Positions 24,889 to 36,425 of a DNA stretch of 64,000 nucleotides are shown in pieces; the first letter of the stretch is position 1, and every line of letters begins with the position of its first letter. Both the position numbers and the translations under genes were made by a program. The notes beneath the pieces are model-generated. The model worked only from the letters and a program-made list of their open reading frames with translations, was not told the DNA's origin and did no database searches. This stretch comes from Sphagnum compactum (taxonomy: Eukaryota > Bryophyta > Sphagnopsida > Sphagnales), in NCBI GenBank assembly GCA_965153455.1, contig OZ234493.1:12142213-12206212 (forward strand), in the 5' to 3' direction.

Positions 24889-25140
24889 CTTACTTACTTA
24901 CTTACAATTTAGCGTCATTAAGTGGGCCAAACAGCGCCCGGGCCAGAAACCCAATTGACGTTAAGTCTGATGAAGCAATTCAGATCGAACCGTCTGACAT
25001 TGCACTAAGAATCTAGCAAGGATGCCTTGCTGCTGACAGCTCAGCAATTCAGCCAAAGGTGTGATGGCAGTTAATGGCAATGAACCTCTAAACCTCTCTT
25101 GAACACTTTGATAAGCAGGGCAAACCAACAAGAAGTGGTC
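24889..25140 (-). mobile_element. 3' fragment of a LINE retrotransposon
   Basis: The minus strand from 25140 to 24961 translates to 59 residues plus a stop, starting DHFLLVCPAY. This matches the zinc-knuckle C-terminus of the LINE at 37.6-40.2 kb (DHLLLVCPAH). The fragment continues into a 3' end reading TGACGCTAAATT and then a (GTAA)n tail at 24889-24905. Everything upstream of the C-terminus is missing, as expected for 5' truncation on insertion. Confidence 0.75.
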
Positions 25141-25345
25141 CCAAAAAAATCCGTTCCGATCTAAAGAGTCTAAACACTTTCACCAAAGAAAAGAAACTGG
25201 TCATCTACTGTGAAATTGGTTCTAATAAGGTAAAAACTTCCAAAAGTTGGATCCAATGCGATAGTCCCGGGCCCAACAAAAGCAGTGGAACTGGTAAAAC
25301 CAACTGATTTTGGAAGCTCTCGCTGGCGACGGACCCACCCACACT

Positions 25346-27753
25346 CCTCTCTCTCTCTCTCTCTCTTTCTCTTTCTCTCTCAAAAGACTCACACGACGAA
25401 GAGAGAGATTGCACGGTCGGCGCCGCACTTGTACCCACATATCCCAAGAACAAGAACCAGCCACATTGCATCATATCATTATTACCCTTTTGCAGCTGCA
25501 GCCACAAGAAAGAAGAAAGAAGAAGAAGAAGAAGAAGAAGAAGAAGAATAATCAACCAGATTGCATCATATCATCATCCTCACCCTTTTGTTGTTGTTGT
25601 TGTTGTTGTAGCAGCGTAGTAGAAGAAAACGAAGAAGAAGAAAACGAAGAAGAACCTCACTCATTACTCACTCACTCACTCGGCTTGCTTCTGCTGCTGC
25701 TGCTTTTGGTGTTTGTAGTAAACAGATCCGAAAACTATTTATTTATTTGTTGTTGTTGTGTTTGGTTGTGGTATTTTTTGTTTTGGTTTTTGGTTCTTGT
25801 TTTTGTCTAATCACATTGCATCGTATATTGTTTACCCTTTTGCAGTCCAAGAAGAAGAAGAAGAAGAAGAACCAACTAGGTTGCATCATATCATCATTAC
25901 CCTTTGCAGTAGCAGCAGCAGCAGAAGAAGAAAACCAACAAGAAGCTCACTCACTCTGCTGCTTTTGGTGTAGTAGACAGACAGACGAAAAGACTGTTTG
26001 TTGTTGTTGTTGTCGTCGTCTTTTGTTGTGATATATTTTTTTGTTTTTGATTCTTGTTGTTGTTGTGGTGGTGGTGGTGGTGGTGGTGGTACGGGAGGTT
26101 GTAGTGGTAGAACTAACTGGCTGAGGAAGAAGGGGCAAGGCAAGGTGTAGTGAAGAATAAGAACGAGAAGGGGGTGTTGGGTGGTGATGAAGCTTTGGGG
26201 AGGAAGGACTTGATCCGGTTTGGGGAAGGGAGGGAAGGACGGAGAGAGGGAGGACTTGTTAATCTCTACTTTTGAGTTTTGGGATTTTGTCAAGTTTCAA
26301 TCTGGGGCCGCAAACAAGGTACGTACTTTACTTTTGTGTTTTCTTCTTCTTGCGTCGATGGATGGGTGGACGTTTTTTTTTTTTTTCGTTCCGCTTGTAT
26401 GTGTGCAGCTGTGTGGAATCCAAGCTTTTGGTACCTAGTTGGTGATGAAGGGGAAGGTTTTTTTGTTTTTGGGTTTTGGGTCTATCTTTAGAGACATACT
26501 GGGTGTGTGCTTGCTTGGAGATGTGGAGAGGGACAATGGGTTTTGCAGATGGATGGATAGATGGATGGGTTGCAGATTTTTTTTGTGTTACGGCTCCTTT
26601 TGCACTTGCTGTTGTGCTTGAGAACCAGAAACAACAAGACCCAATACGAAATTCATGAAAGAGTTTGCTTCAAAGTGTTTTTGTCATCTTTGTTGCATCT
26701 ACTTTTTTTCCTGTGTCTGAAAATTGGAGTGTGGAGTGTGGAACTCTGAAGGAACTCTGAAAGAATTCTGAAAGGAACTCTTTTTTTTCCTTTTCCATCA
26801 TCTTTGGAGAGATTGTGGATCACTGCTTTGTGGATTGTACATGTGGAGAGCCTAATCAGCCCAGAAGCTCCTCATGTAAAGATGCATGCCAGGCACACTC
26901 TTGTATCGATTTCCCCCCACATGCTATGCATCCCTCTTGTGCCATCCTTGTCTCCAGTTTTATGCTTAGGTTGATTTGCTTGCTGGTCCTATCCAGCTTT
27001 GGAAGGTGCAGTGGCAGCCTAAAGGATCAAATTCCTCATCATTTGGTTGATGATCATTTGCAAAAGTTTTTTTTTTTTGGGGGGAGTTTTCTGGGTTTGT
27101 TTGGTTTGCTGGTGTGATCTAGTATCAAAGGTTTATGCTTCTTGGAGAAACAGAAAGAAAACAGGGTTGTTGATCCACCTTTCTGCAATGCGGAAAGTTG
27201 CAGCACTGTGTTTTCCCCATCAGGGTGGCTGCTTGGGTTGTCTTCCCCATCCATCTGAATGGGAGCTTTTTTGTTTTTTTGTGGTGTTTTTGTACGCCTG
27301 TTGTTGAGGACCAGGTGGTGGAGGCAGGTAAAGTGCTCAATTGTGATTCTGAGAGTTCATCACTCTGGCCGCCTCGATAGCACACGGTGCTCGCACCTGT
27401 AAGCAGGTGTGGGGGCGAGCTGGCGTCTGCCCAGTCGGTGAACAAAGGCTTCCAAAGGGGGGGAGGCACTCCCACATCTGGAGGGCGTGCCGCATGGTGC
27501 AAGGCTTGTCTGTAGATTACGGCTAATAAACATCCTACCATCAAGGAGATCACCACTCTTTCCCCAATAAAAAACCTTACCGATGTAGGCTGCTGTACTC
27601 TTTGGGTGTTGAGGCAGCTTTCGGAGCTGACAATTCCCCATCTTTTTTGCCTCATTGTTTCTTGTCTGTTCTAATAAGTTCAAAACAAGCACTTAGCTGG
27701 AGAGATTGTCGACTCCCTTGGTGGTCACTGACTCAGGCAATCAGATCTCAGTG
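25346..27753 (+). promoter_or_regulatory. Probable promoter and long 5' leader of the LRR gene
   Basis: The region holds a CT tract (25346-25380), GAA runs (25517-25548 and around 25850-25870), a (GGT)n run (26065-26090) and TTG runs. A strong donor AAG|GTACGT near 26319 suggests that a leader exon ends there. A G+C-rich patch occurs at about 27362-27530. Long frames in the low-complexity DNA encode only Glu, Lys, Ser, Thr or Leu runs and are not genes. The exact leader exons cannot be fixed without transcripts. Confidence 0.4.
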
Positions 27754-30700
27754 ATGATGGAGAGAATCACATGTCTTCAATCCATTTTCAGCCGGAAGAA
27801 TAAGGTTAAGGTATGCTGTGTAGGACCGTGTTTTCTACCCATGTTTTCTTCTTTTTTTTGTGTTTTTGTTTAGATGGTCTAACTAACCCAGAGTTCTTTG
27901 CGTCTCAGGTTGCAGCTGCAGATAGAGTAGGAACTTTCAAGTTCGGGGTTGAAGAGTCTTCAGAGAAAACAACAACAAGGTTTGAGGAAAGTCATGCTTT
28001 TCATGAAGAGGAGGCATCACCACCGCCACCAACTCTTCAAATGGAGATGACAACAACCCATGATGATATGAGTGCTGTTCCTTGTGCACCCCTCCTGATT
28101 ACAGTACCGTCCATGGGTGACTGGGGAAAGGATGGTGGTACTGCGTGTTTTTGGTCAGATATAAATGAGGACTTGGAAGCTGCTGCTGCTGAAGCAAAGC
28201 AGAAGAGAAGCATAACATCTGTCATCATGTCAGAGTTTGATGATTTCAACTTCCCCACTGCTCTGATTGTGGAAGAGGAGGACAATGGGATGCTGGAAAC
28301 AACTTTTCCACATTGTGCAGTAGTGCATGTCAGTGATGCTGGTGTAGAAGCGGCATATGAAGGAGGAGATGAGCATGATGAAGAGTTAGCAGGTGGTGGA
28401 TGCATCATCTTGTTCTAGCAGCAGTAGTGGGTTTTGGGTTTTTGCTGGAAGACAAATCGAGTTGTTTTATGGTTTTTGGATGTGTCATGTTCCTGCCTGC
28501 CATTGACACATTCTGCTTCTTCGGCTTTGTATGTAGCAGGTGCGTTGGATGTAAAAGAAGAATGTGAAAGTGATCCAAGCTCCTCAGAAGGTGTCATTGA
28601 AGTTGTCACAGAAGATACTGCTCTGGGAGGTCATATTCTTGTCAATGCAAACAGTACGAGGTACTATGAAACTCATTCGAATGGTGATGCGGAAGGATTC
28701 AGTGGTGGCTGTGGTGACAACAGGCACTTTTCCGATGGAGATGAAATTTGTGTGGAGATTGGTAATGACTATGTTAGTGATCCGGGTGTCTACAACTGCA
28801 AAGATGATTTGGAGATGGCTTCCAGCCCCTATTTTGATCTGGGAAGTAAGTCAGGCCACCGATCTGAAGACCTTCCGGTTGTGGAGATGCAGAGTGAATG
28901 TCTTCTGAGTGATCTTGAGTGTGGGTCTCAACATGTTACCAGTACGATGACAGGGCACCAGGTGATGAGGGTATCTGGTGGCAGTGGTTCATCAGCAGCA
29001 GAGGTTGGTGGCATTAGGAATATGTCACCTGGTGTGGTGGTGGCAGCCCTTAAAGCTATTCACATTAGCACCTCCCGCTCTGAAAAAGCCCTACGGGATG
29101 CCAAGGATAGGATACTTGAAATGAGATTCTCTGAAGAAGAAGGAAAGCGACAACAACACAGACCATGGTGGAAGGTGTTTCTTTTCACTCATCGGAATAT
29201 TCACCGCAGGGTGCCACTGGGACTGCCACTATCAAATGGCTTTGGGGGTTATGGTTCAGAAGTGGACTATTTTAGTGACAATAGGCCCCATCCCATGTTT
29301 TTGCAAGAGCAGCCATTTCGAGATGAGACATTTGTTGGAGATGGGAAGGCTGTCGAGATGATGAACATGGAGGGGGAGTGTGTTGTCGACATGAGCACAA
29401 GTAATTTTGATGCTGTTGCTGCTCAACTGCCAGTTGCTACATCATCATCATCCTTGATGGCAATAGCAGCAGCTATGGACATAGCAGGGGACCGAAAGGT
29501 GTACATTCCCCAGAAAGCTGACCTTAGTCGTGTTGAGGAGTGGGTGAACAGCATTGACTTTGCTAGTCACTTACCTGTTGACAAAGATATAGAGAATGAT
29601 GATGGCCAGACATCCAGGGAGCCAAGTTCACCCACAGCACCTGCATTGACATTTTTCAGCACCAGAGCACAGTCTTCTTCTGGCCATCAAATGAATGTTG
29701 ATGGGGATGGATCCCTGATGGGTGGTGATGCCGAAATGGCAGCTTTGATTGCTCGATCTGTGAATCCGCTCTCCACAGTTGCATACTTTTCTGGAGTAGG
29801 GTTACACATCATTCCACCTCTTGCATTGTACAACAGTTTGAAGACCCTCAATCTCTCAGCAAACCACATCCGTAAGTTGTTTTAAGCAGATATCTTGAAA
29901 AGATTCTAGATATAGATGTCTTTGTAGTTGAAGGACATCTTGTCAAAGATCTCCTTCTTTCTTCTCTCTGTTTTCTTGGTTTTTTCTCATTTTTTTCTGG
30001 GGGTTTTCACCTCAATTGTTTCCACAGCAGTGCCTAAAATTACTGGAAGTATTGAGAAATTCTTGGTCCTTATGAAGATAGATTGTCGGTTCTGTTTGCA
30101 GTGCGTATAATGCCAGGATTGCTTCCACGGAGCCTGCACTCACTCGACCTATCACGCAACAAAATTGTCGTAATTGAAGGCTTGAGGGAACTTGCTCGCT
30201 TGCGTGTGCTTAACTTGTCACACAATCGCATCTCACGGATTGGGCATGGTTAGTGGTGTTATTTTTGACTGGATCATAAATTGATGTCTGACTCTGCACA
30301 GTTAATATTTATGACATTCTAAATACAGTTTTGCTGGTCTTGTCTGTTGCATTGTATGGGGGGGCCCACAAGGTAATGTCAGTTGTTAAAAAACTAACCC
30401 TAAAACCCTGGGCTGCTGTTTGTTGATTGCTGATGATGGGTGGTGGCCAGTTAGGCTGCTGATGATGACTACATAAGCAAAGTAATTGAATTCAGTTATG
30501 GTGTGACTCAGGTTTGGCGGGTTGCTCTTCTTTAAGGGAGCTCCACTTAGCTGGAAACAAGATTAGTGAGATCGAAGGGTTACATCGCCTCCTGAAGCTG
30601 AGTTTGCTGGATTTGAGCTTCAATAAGCTGACAACAACCAAGGCTATAAGCCAGCTGGCTGCTAACTACAATTCCCTCCAGGCGCTCAATTTGCTTGGAA

Positions 30701-31287
30701 ATCCATTGCACAGCAACCTTGGTGAGGAACCTCTTCGGAAGCTTGTGACTGGGTTGGCTCCAAACATTCTGTACCTGAACAAACAAGCCACGAAAGCAAT
30801 CTCTGCACGAGATGCAGCAGTTGACAGTGTGGCACGAGCAGCGTTGGGCACTCCCAGCCATCATCATCATACACCAAGAGGAAGCAAGGGCTCTAGAGGT
30901 GGATTGGGTGTGCTTCCTGTTGCATCCGCATCTTCCCAAGGAAAGTTCCGGAATGGAGAGAAGGGGGGCCATTCTTTGAACATGGTATTGGGAGGAGGCT
31001 ATCCTCGAACTGGCATGACTAAGGAGACAACCCACAAGCAGCAATATCACCAAAACCCCCACCACCACCACCACCACCACCACCGACAACGCCATTCTGG
31101 AACAAAGCCACTCCAGTCTCTTGGATCCTCCCAGTTGCACCCTCTGGCTGTTGTTGATTCGAGACATACCAATGGAGATGCCAAATGGACAGTTTTGGCG
31201 TCTCCTCAAAATGGCATGAATCGCATCAGGAGTGATGGGTCATTATATGAGCATGGTTTGAGGACTGTAGACAGTCCTTTTGCATGA
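27754..31287 (+). CDS. Leucine-rich-repeat protein, outer-arm dynein light chain 1-like
   Basis: Resembles the plant LRR proteins annotated as outer-arm dynein light chain 1-like (Arabidopsis At4g03260/At1g78230 type); molecular role not established. Exons: 27754-27810, 27909-28392, 28540-29871, 30102-30248, 30512-31287, total 2796 bases (931 aa); all junctions GT-AG with phases closing. The first 19-codon exon reads MMERITCLQSIFSRK, similar in style to other members. Residues 20-600 are acidic, low-complexity and poorly conserved, with a conserved block SRSEKALRDAKDRILEMRF. The SDS22-like repeats lie at about 605-770 (LKTLNLSANHI, LHSLDLSRNKI, LRVLNLSHNRI, LRELHLAGNKI, LSLLDLSFNKL), followed by the cap LNLLGNPL. 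The tail contains runs of four and eight histidines. Reading on past exon 2 would end the protein at 28418, so intron retention there would truncate it. Confidence 0.85.
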
Positions 31288-32900
31288 AGACTCCTCAATA
31301 GACCGTGGAGGAGCACCTTTGCATTCTTTAAATTTTCAAGAGGGTTTGCAAGTATTGGTTTGGTTGTAGGGGTCTTGTCATATCTAGCTCTGGCTGGAGG
31401 GAGGCTTCTTATTGTGGCCTCTTGTTTCTGTTGTTTGGTCAATTGGGTTCTTTATATAATGTTGTTTTTTCCTCCGGAAACAGAGGTCATGAGGCGCTTC
31501 AGTCAGATTTTGATCAGAGCACAAGCTGTGAGTACAATATTGATACACAATTGTGAGGTTCTTACTGTTGCAAAATGACTTCTGCAAAATGTAACTTTTA
31601 CTGTTGTGATGGACCCTAACAAGCATGCATGCATGCATTGGAGTCTGCAGACAATTGGTGGCTTTGCTGCTCCTTTCAGCAAGTTCGAAGTGGGGGATCA
31701 ATTGAAAACTGCATCATCTTGATAGTCTCAAAATGTGGGATCAAATAAAATCTACATTCCTCAAAATGACTAAAGAATGTGGGTCTGAATGAAAACTGCA
31801 TCATTTCCATAGGCTCAAAATGTGGGAGCAAGTGAAAATTACATCATTCCAGTAATCTCTCCCTTACAGGCAGAACTAACAAACAAAGGACAAACTACCT
31901 ATCAATAGCAAGACATAATCGAAGACCTCTCTCTCTTATTAAAGAATGCATTATCTGAAACAAAGACTCAGGGAATTGATTCTTGAGCCAATCCTTGGAT
32001 GTTTCCACATCTTTACTCTTTCAGAAACAAACTAACAAAAATCAAGGCTCTAAAAAATATTCAATTACTCATGTAAAAGTGGACTCTTCATATCTTACAT
32101 GGAAGGCTAGTTTCAGTGCTTTTTGAAGGTGGTCAACATCTGGGCAGCTGGTTTGCACTTGGAGCTCAACTACATCCATCAAATTCTTGCCATCAATCTT
32201 TGATCTGACCTCTGCAACACAGGGGAAGTCTGGATCATAAGGATATGTCATGTAGTAGAAGAGAGCTTTGGTCACAATTGGCATGCATACACTGGTGCAG
32301 TTAAACCCACAAAGGCATACTGTGCAATCGAAAGCTTCACTGTTCCAAAGACTAAAAGAGCAAACGGAAATATTGCTGAGATGGCAATACCCCATGGAGC
32401 TGTAGCACCACCCAATGTACCTGCAGTGCTTCTAAGTTAATCTCCACAAGCAAAGCAAGTACCACACAAACACATCGAAGTCTTTCATCTTTAACAATGT
32501 GTGAACTTTTGGACCACAGAGTCATATGCATCTGGCATGGATGCCAGCAAGAGCTAAGGACTCTAATGTGAGGGAACTTGCCCTTTTCAATGCTAGAGTG
32601 TGACCATTTGATCCAGAGGTTGCTCTGGCATTCAACATCTGACAACCAGAATTTGGTGATCAGCATAGCTCTGGGTTTCCATAATAGCTTGCCATATGTC
32701 AGAAAGGAGAGGGTTGTTAGACCACAATTTTCAATAAATCCCCACATACAGCCTAACCCATGTGGCAGAGCAAACTGATACAGAGATTATACAACAATAT
32801 ACAGAGAATGACTCAACCAGTGAATACGGAACTGTGTACCAATAATGTAAAATAAAGGCTAAATGATAGTTAAGAATCCTGGGGTGGCATGGCATCCCCC
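31288..32900. other. 3' flank of the LRR gene and unassigned sequence
   Basis: The first few hundred bases are probably 3' UTR. At 31700-31850 a block GAAAACTGCATCAT...CTCAAAATGTGGGA...AAAAT(C/T)TAC occurs twice about 90 bases apart. On the minus strand 32069-32395 is open for 108 codons and 32352-32747 for 131 codons, but neither matches a family I know and neither has clear splice support. Confidence 0.4.
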
Positions 32901-33615
32901 CGACATCAGAATGCGGAATTTTTCTGGGCTTTTGCAGCAATGTGCACAACAACCACCTAACAGGAACCCATTCTGGATGGAATTAGGAACTGCCCATCAT
33001 TTCAGATGCAATTGGGAACTGTAAGCTCTTGCAATAAATGTCAGTGTAATATATTTGAGTTGTGTTTTTCTGGTCATGTTGAGAAGGACAGTATTGTGTC
33101 ATTATTGTGTTCCATGATACCATGGGTATCAATCATGTGCTTTGCCTCCCTCAAATCTGTATCTGATGAATTGCTGAGCACGGTTGTTATACAGAGAACT
33201 TGACAGCAATCATCTGGTTGGTGAATTACCTTCCAAGCTTGGCTGCCTTAAATCGACTTGTTTCAGTTCGAAGTGCAGCTTTCCTTGTCCACCATAAGCC
33301 CTGATCTTGGGAGTGTTTCATTTTCACTTCATTTCCAAATTGGTGGAAATTGCACATGGATCCCCATTCTGATGTTGGGGGATGCTGTGCCACCTGAGGA
33401 TTCTTGACTGCGATTAGGTCTTTGTTGTATGTTATTGGTGCAGAGTTCTGGATTCCCTGGTCAAGTCATTGTCTGTTTGCTCTGCAACATGGGTTAGGCT
33501 GTATGTGGGGATTTAGTGAGAATTGTGGCCTGACCCTCTCCTTGTTTACTGACATCTAGCAACTATACAGAAACCTGGAGCTATGTGAATGACCAAATTC
33601 TGTATGTGCGAGGTT
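32600..33615. repeat. Inverted duplication of about 300-350 bp
   Basis: The minus strand of about 32600-32965 and the plus strand of about 33350-33615 are diverged copies. Both read TTTGCTCTGC(C/A)ACATGGGTT, AGGCTGTATGTGGGGATTTA, GAAAATTGTGG or GAGAATTGTGG, and further on GACCAAATTCTG or CACCAAATTCTGG. The first copy is open across this block; the second has an in-frame TAG after MWGFSENCG. The arms flank leucine-rich-repeat relics. Confidence 0.7.
32930..33300 (+). pseudogene. Leucine-rich-repeat receptor-type gene relic
   Basis: Two fragments carry the plant extracellular LRR signature. Around 32942-32985 the frame reads VHNNHLTGTHSGWN and hits a TAG. At 33196-33290 it reads ELDSNHLVGELPSKLGCLK before a stop. 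The spacing LxxNxLxGxLP is diagnostic of plant LRR receptor proteins, but no kinase or full repeat domain remains. I read this as a dead fragment. Confidence 0.45.
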
Positions 33616-33907
33616 GAATGAGATAGACAGAAACATGCACACATGCACACACACATACAATGGAAGAGAGAGCAATCAATGAAGCTTCAGATTTTGCTTT
33701 TCAAAGGGTCCAAGAAAAAGTTATATCAAAGTTCGCCATGTATTTACACAGACAGACATATCCGCACATGCCACACGTGTAAAAGGAAGCTTTTTTCTCA
33801 AGACTGTGATTTGCAGGAAGATGGCCAAGTATTCAAGAAGTAGATTGTTGAGGAGTGGGTCATGAAGGCTACTACCATGTTGGGACCAGACTGCAGGAGG
33901 GAGGAGA

Positions 33908-34875
33908 TTACTGATCAGGTGTTTGATTGGACCCAGGTGGCATCTCTGAACCCTCCTCCTCATATCCGATGAAAATGATTCCATACTCCTTGCTACGGCG
34001 CAGGGCTGCCAAGAGCTCCTCACTAGTGACGTCGGGAGGAGAATCTCTTTCATCTGTGGCTGCAGGTTTCCCAACTTCAAGGTACCATTGTTCAAACCCT
34101 GCAGGTGCGTAAGTGAGCACCATGCGTGCGGGTTTGTTGGATTTGTTTGCACAAGAGTGAGCAAGGAAACGTGGGAGATGGATGAAGGAGCCTTTCTTGG
34201 CGAGGAAATCCCGACCTCCTACTATCCAGACCAGCTCTCCTTCCAGCATGTACCAAGTCTCATCCTCCAATGTATGCACATGGCTAGGTAACCCTTGCCC
34301 TGGAAACATGACTTTCTCAAAGAGCGCATATGATCCTCCTGTCTCGTTACCCAATGCTTTCAATGTCACCAGCAAGCCGAGCGACCACAAGGTTATTCCT
34401 TCTCCTGTGCATCATCAAACCCCAGACCACAGCAAGTGAAGAAGATCATCAACAAAAAAGACTAGTGACAAAATGTATGAAATGTATGTATGCATACCCT
34501 CTCATGTACACAATGTTTGTTTCCTTTCCTTATTCTTTGAGCATGCAAGCAAACCTTCATTTCCATACCTAAAATTCTCCAACTACATGTCCGAAACCAT
34601 GGGTGTGAAATCATCATTACCACCATCCCACACTTTCTGCAAAACATTTTTGTTTTCTCAAGAGCCTTGCTTGCATTCTTTTTCCGAAAAAGCAACAAAG
34701 ACAAGAAGAAGGGTTTAAGCACAATTAAGACAACAAAAGCAAAACTGCTGAGCACTTTGCTGATGAGAAGGGTAGAGAGAGAGAGAGAGGGGAATTGAAG
34801 ACCTGATGCAATCATGCCAATCTTGGGAGATGTAAGAGCAGAGAATTGACTAGCACTAATGGATACCTGATCCAT
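33908..34875 (-). CDS. Single-domain cupin protein, quercetin-dioxygenase-like
   Basis: A small cupin-fold protein related to bacterial proteins annotated as cupin or quercetin 2,3-dioxygenase-like; the substrate is unknown. Exons on the minus strand: 34875-34803 and 34404-33908, total 570 bases (189 aa). The intron is GT-AG in phase 1 and joins MIAS to GEGITLW. Cupin motif 1 is complete (GQGLPSHVHTLEDETWYMLEG region, with His-x-His and Glu), and motif 2 keeps Pro and His (LPRFLAHSCAN), so the four metal ligands HHEH are present. The conserved TYAPAGFEQWYLEVGKPA block follows. There is no signal peptide or membrane segment, suggesting a cytosolic enzyme. A downstream ATG-like start in exon 2 would lose the fold's first strand. 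The family is better known from bacteria than from flowering plants, so transfer is possible, but the intron shows it is at home in the nucleus. Confidence 0.85.
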
Positions 34876-35344
34876 TTTTCTTCCCTATAATTTCTTCTTC
34901 CCCACCACCATCCCCTAATCTCTCAAATCCAATCCTTCCCCCTCCCCCCTCCCCCTTCACCGCACTTTTCTTTCCACAAAACAACCTTGGTCTCTTTCTT
35001 CCTCCTCACAACCTTAGTTCTCTTTCCTCTTGCAAAACCTTCCACCAAGGCTACTAAAGCTTCCAAAAACAACCCACCCACCAACCAAAGCTTTTTCTAA
35101 TAAACAAAGAAAGGAATTTCCTTCCAATCCTCCAAAACCAGAATTTTTTTTTTTCCCCCTTCTCTCACCCAAATCTTCTAAACCTAATTTTTCTCTACAA
35201 ATCTAACCAAAAAAAAGAACGCTCCACCCAAGATTCCAAATTCACACAAGACTATGCACATCTGATGCTGCTGCTGTAATTCAACCTGTTTTACAAGAAA
35301 ACTTGAAAAGCTTTTGCAAAAAGCTTCTTCTTTGGCCAAATCTA

Positions 35345-36425
35345 TTTATACAAGTTTGAACCCCGTGCCTAATGCACAGGTGTGTTATTTCAACAATGTT
35401 TGGTTCATGTTTTAGTTTTTTTCTAAAAACTTTTATCTTTTTTATTTTATATTTTTATGTGTTTTCTGTTTTTATTATTATTTTGTATAATAAAAATAAA
35501 GTGTTTCTTTTTCACTTTTGTATTTTTGTTTATTTGGCATGCAAGTTTGAAGTTTGGAGAAAGAAGACACACCTCATTCTTTTTCAAGTAGGGTTTTTCT
35601 TCATTATTATAAGTTTTATTTTTTCTTATTTTCTACTCTTTATTTGGTTTCTTCTTTTTTGTAATTTTTTTCTTTTAAAATGATTTTACTGTATTTCCCT
35701 TTCCTTGTTTCATTTGTTTCCATTCCTTTTTTATAGTTTTTGTGTTTTTACTTTTTTTTTGTTTATGTTTGTTTCATGTTTTAATTTTTTCTATTCTTAT
35801 TTTGTCTATCTTCATTTTTTAAAATTTTTATGCGTTTATTTATTTATTAGTTTCTATTTTCTTTTCCAAAACAATTCTAGTTTTTTTAATATGTTTCAAA
35901 ATAAAAATAATTAATAATGTTTTTAAAAAAATTTGTTTGATTAGATGTAGGTTTGAAGTTTGGAAAAAGAAGACAAACCTGATTTTTTTTTCAAGTATGG
36001 TTTGTTTTCTCTTTCTTTTGCTCTCTGTTTTGTTTCTTATTTTTTGTCATCTATTTTTGAATTTTCTCTTAAGATTATTTTACTGTATTTCCCTTTTTTG
36101 TTTCATGTTTAAGTGTTTACAAAAAGTTTCTAATTTTTAAAGTGTTTTTCTGTTTTTATTTTTTTTCTAGTTTTTTCCCTTTTAAAAAAAAATTATATTT
36201 GTTCTGTTTGGATGGATGACGGGACGGATGACGGGATGGATGACGGACGGATGGATGGATGGAAAGCTTCATTTCATCCCGACGTCCTTTACTATATAGA
36301 ATATTTGTTCTGTTTGGATGAATGACGGGACGGATGACAGGATGGATGACAGATGGACGGATGGAAAGCTTCATTTCATCCCGACAGAAAGCTTCATTTC
36401 ATCCTGACGTCCTTACTATATAGAA
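35345..36425 (-). mobile_element. Possible non-autonomous Helitron-like element
   Basis: On the minus strand the right side begins TCTATATAGTAAGGACGTC and the left side ends with a short hairpin (GTGC-ATTAG-GCAC, 35364-35376) followed by GGGGTTCAAACTTGT. A TC start with a TATATAGTAAA-like stretch and a GC hairpin about 15 bases before the end resemble Helitron termini, but the canonical CTRR end is not exact. The interior is T-rich and non-coding, with a repeated block (GTTTGAAGTTTGGA(G/A)AAAGAAGACA) at about 35548 and 35952. Confidence 0.35.
36195..36425. repeat. Two-copy terminal repeat, about 110 bp
   Basis: Copies at about 36200-36302 and 36308-36425 each contain short GGATGGATGACGG units, then GGAAAGCTTCATTTCATCC, GACGTCC and TTACTATATAGAAT. 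The second copy has an extra GCTTCATTTCATCC block. It looks like a duplicated end of the candidate element. Confidence 0.8.

Noticed and set aside
25205-26300. Several long frames in the leader region of the LRR gene
   Set aside because: They are runs of Glu, Lys, Ser, Thr or Leu produced by CT, GAA, GGT and TTG microsatellites, with both strands open.
28393-28418. LRR protein ending at 28418
   Set aside because: A donor at 28393 joined in phase to 28540 continues the conserved protein. Termination here would remove all leucine-rich repeats.
32069-32747. Minus-strand frames of 108 and 131 codons
   Set aside because: No recognisable family and no confident splice junction joining them. A faint resemblance to phloem-lectin (PP2) sequence was too weak to report as a call.
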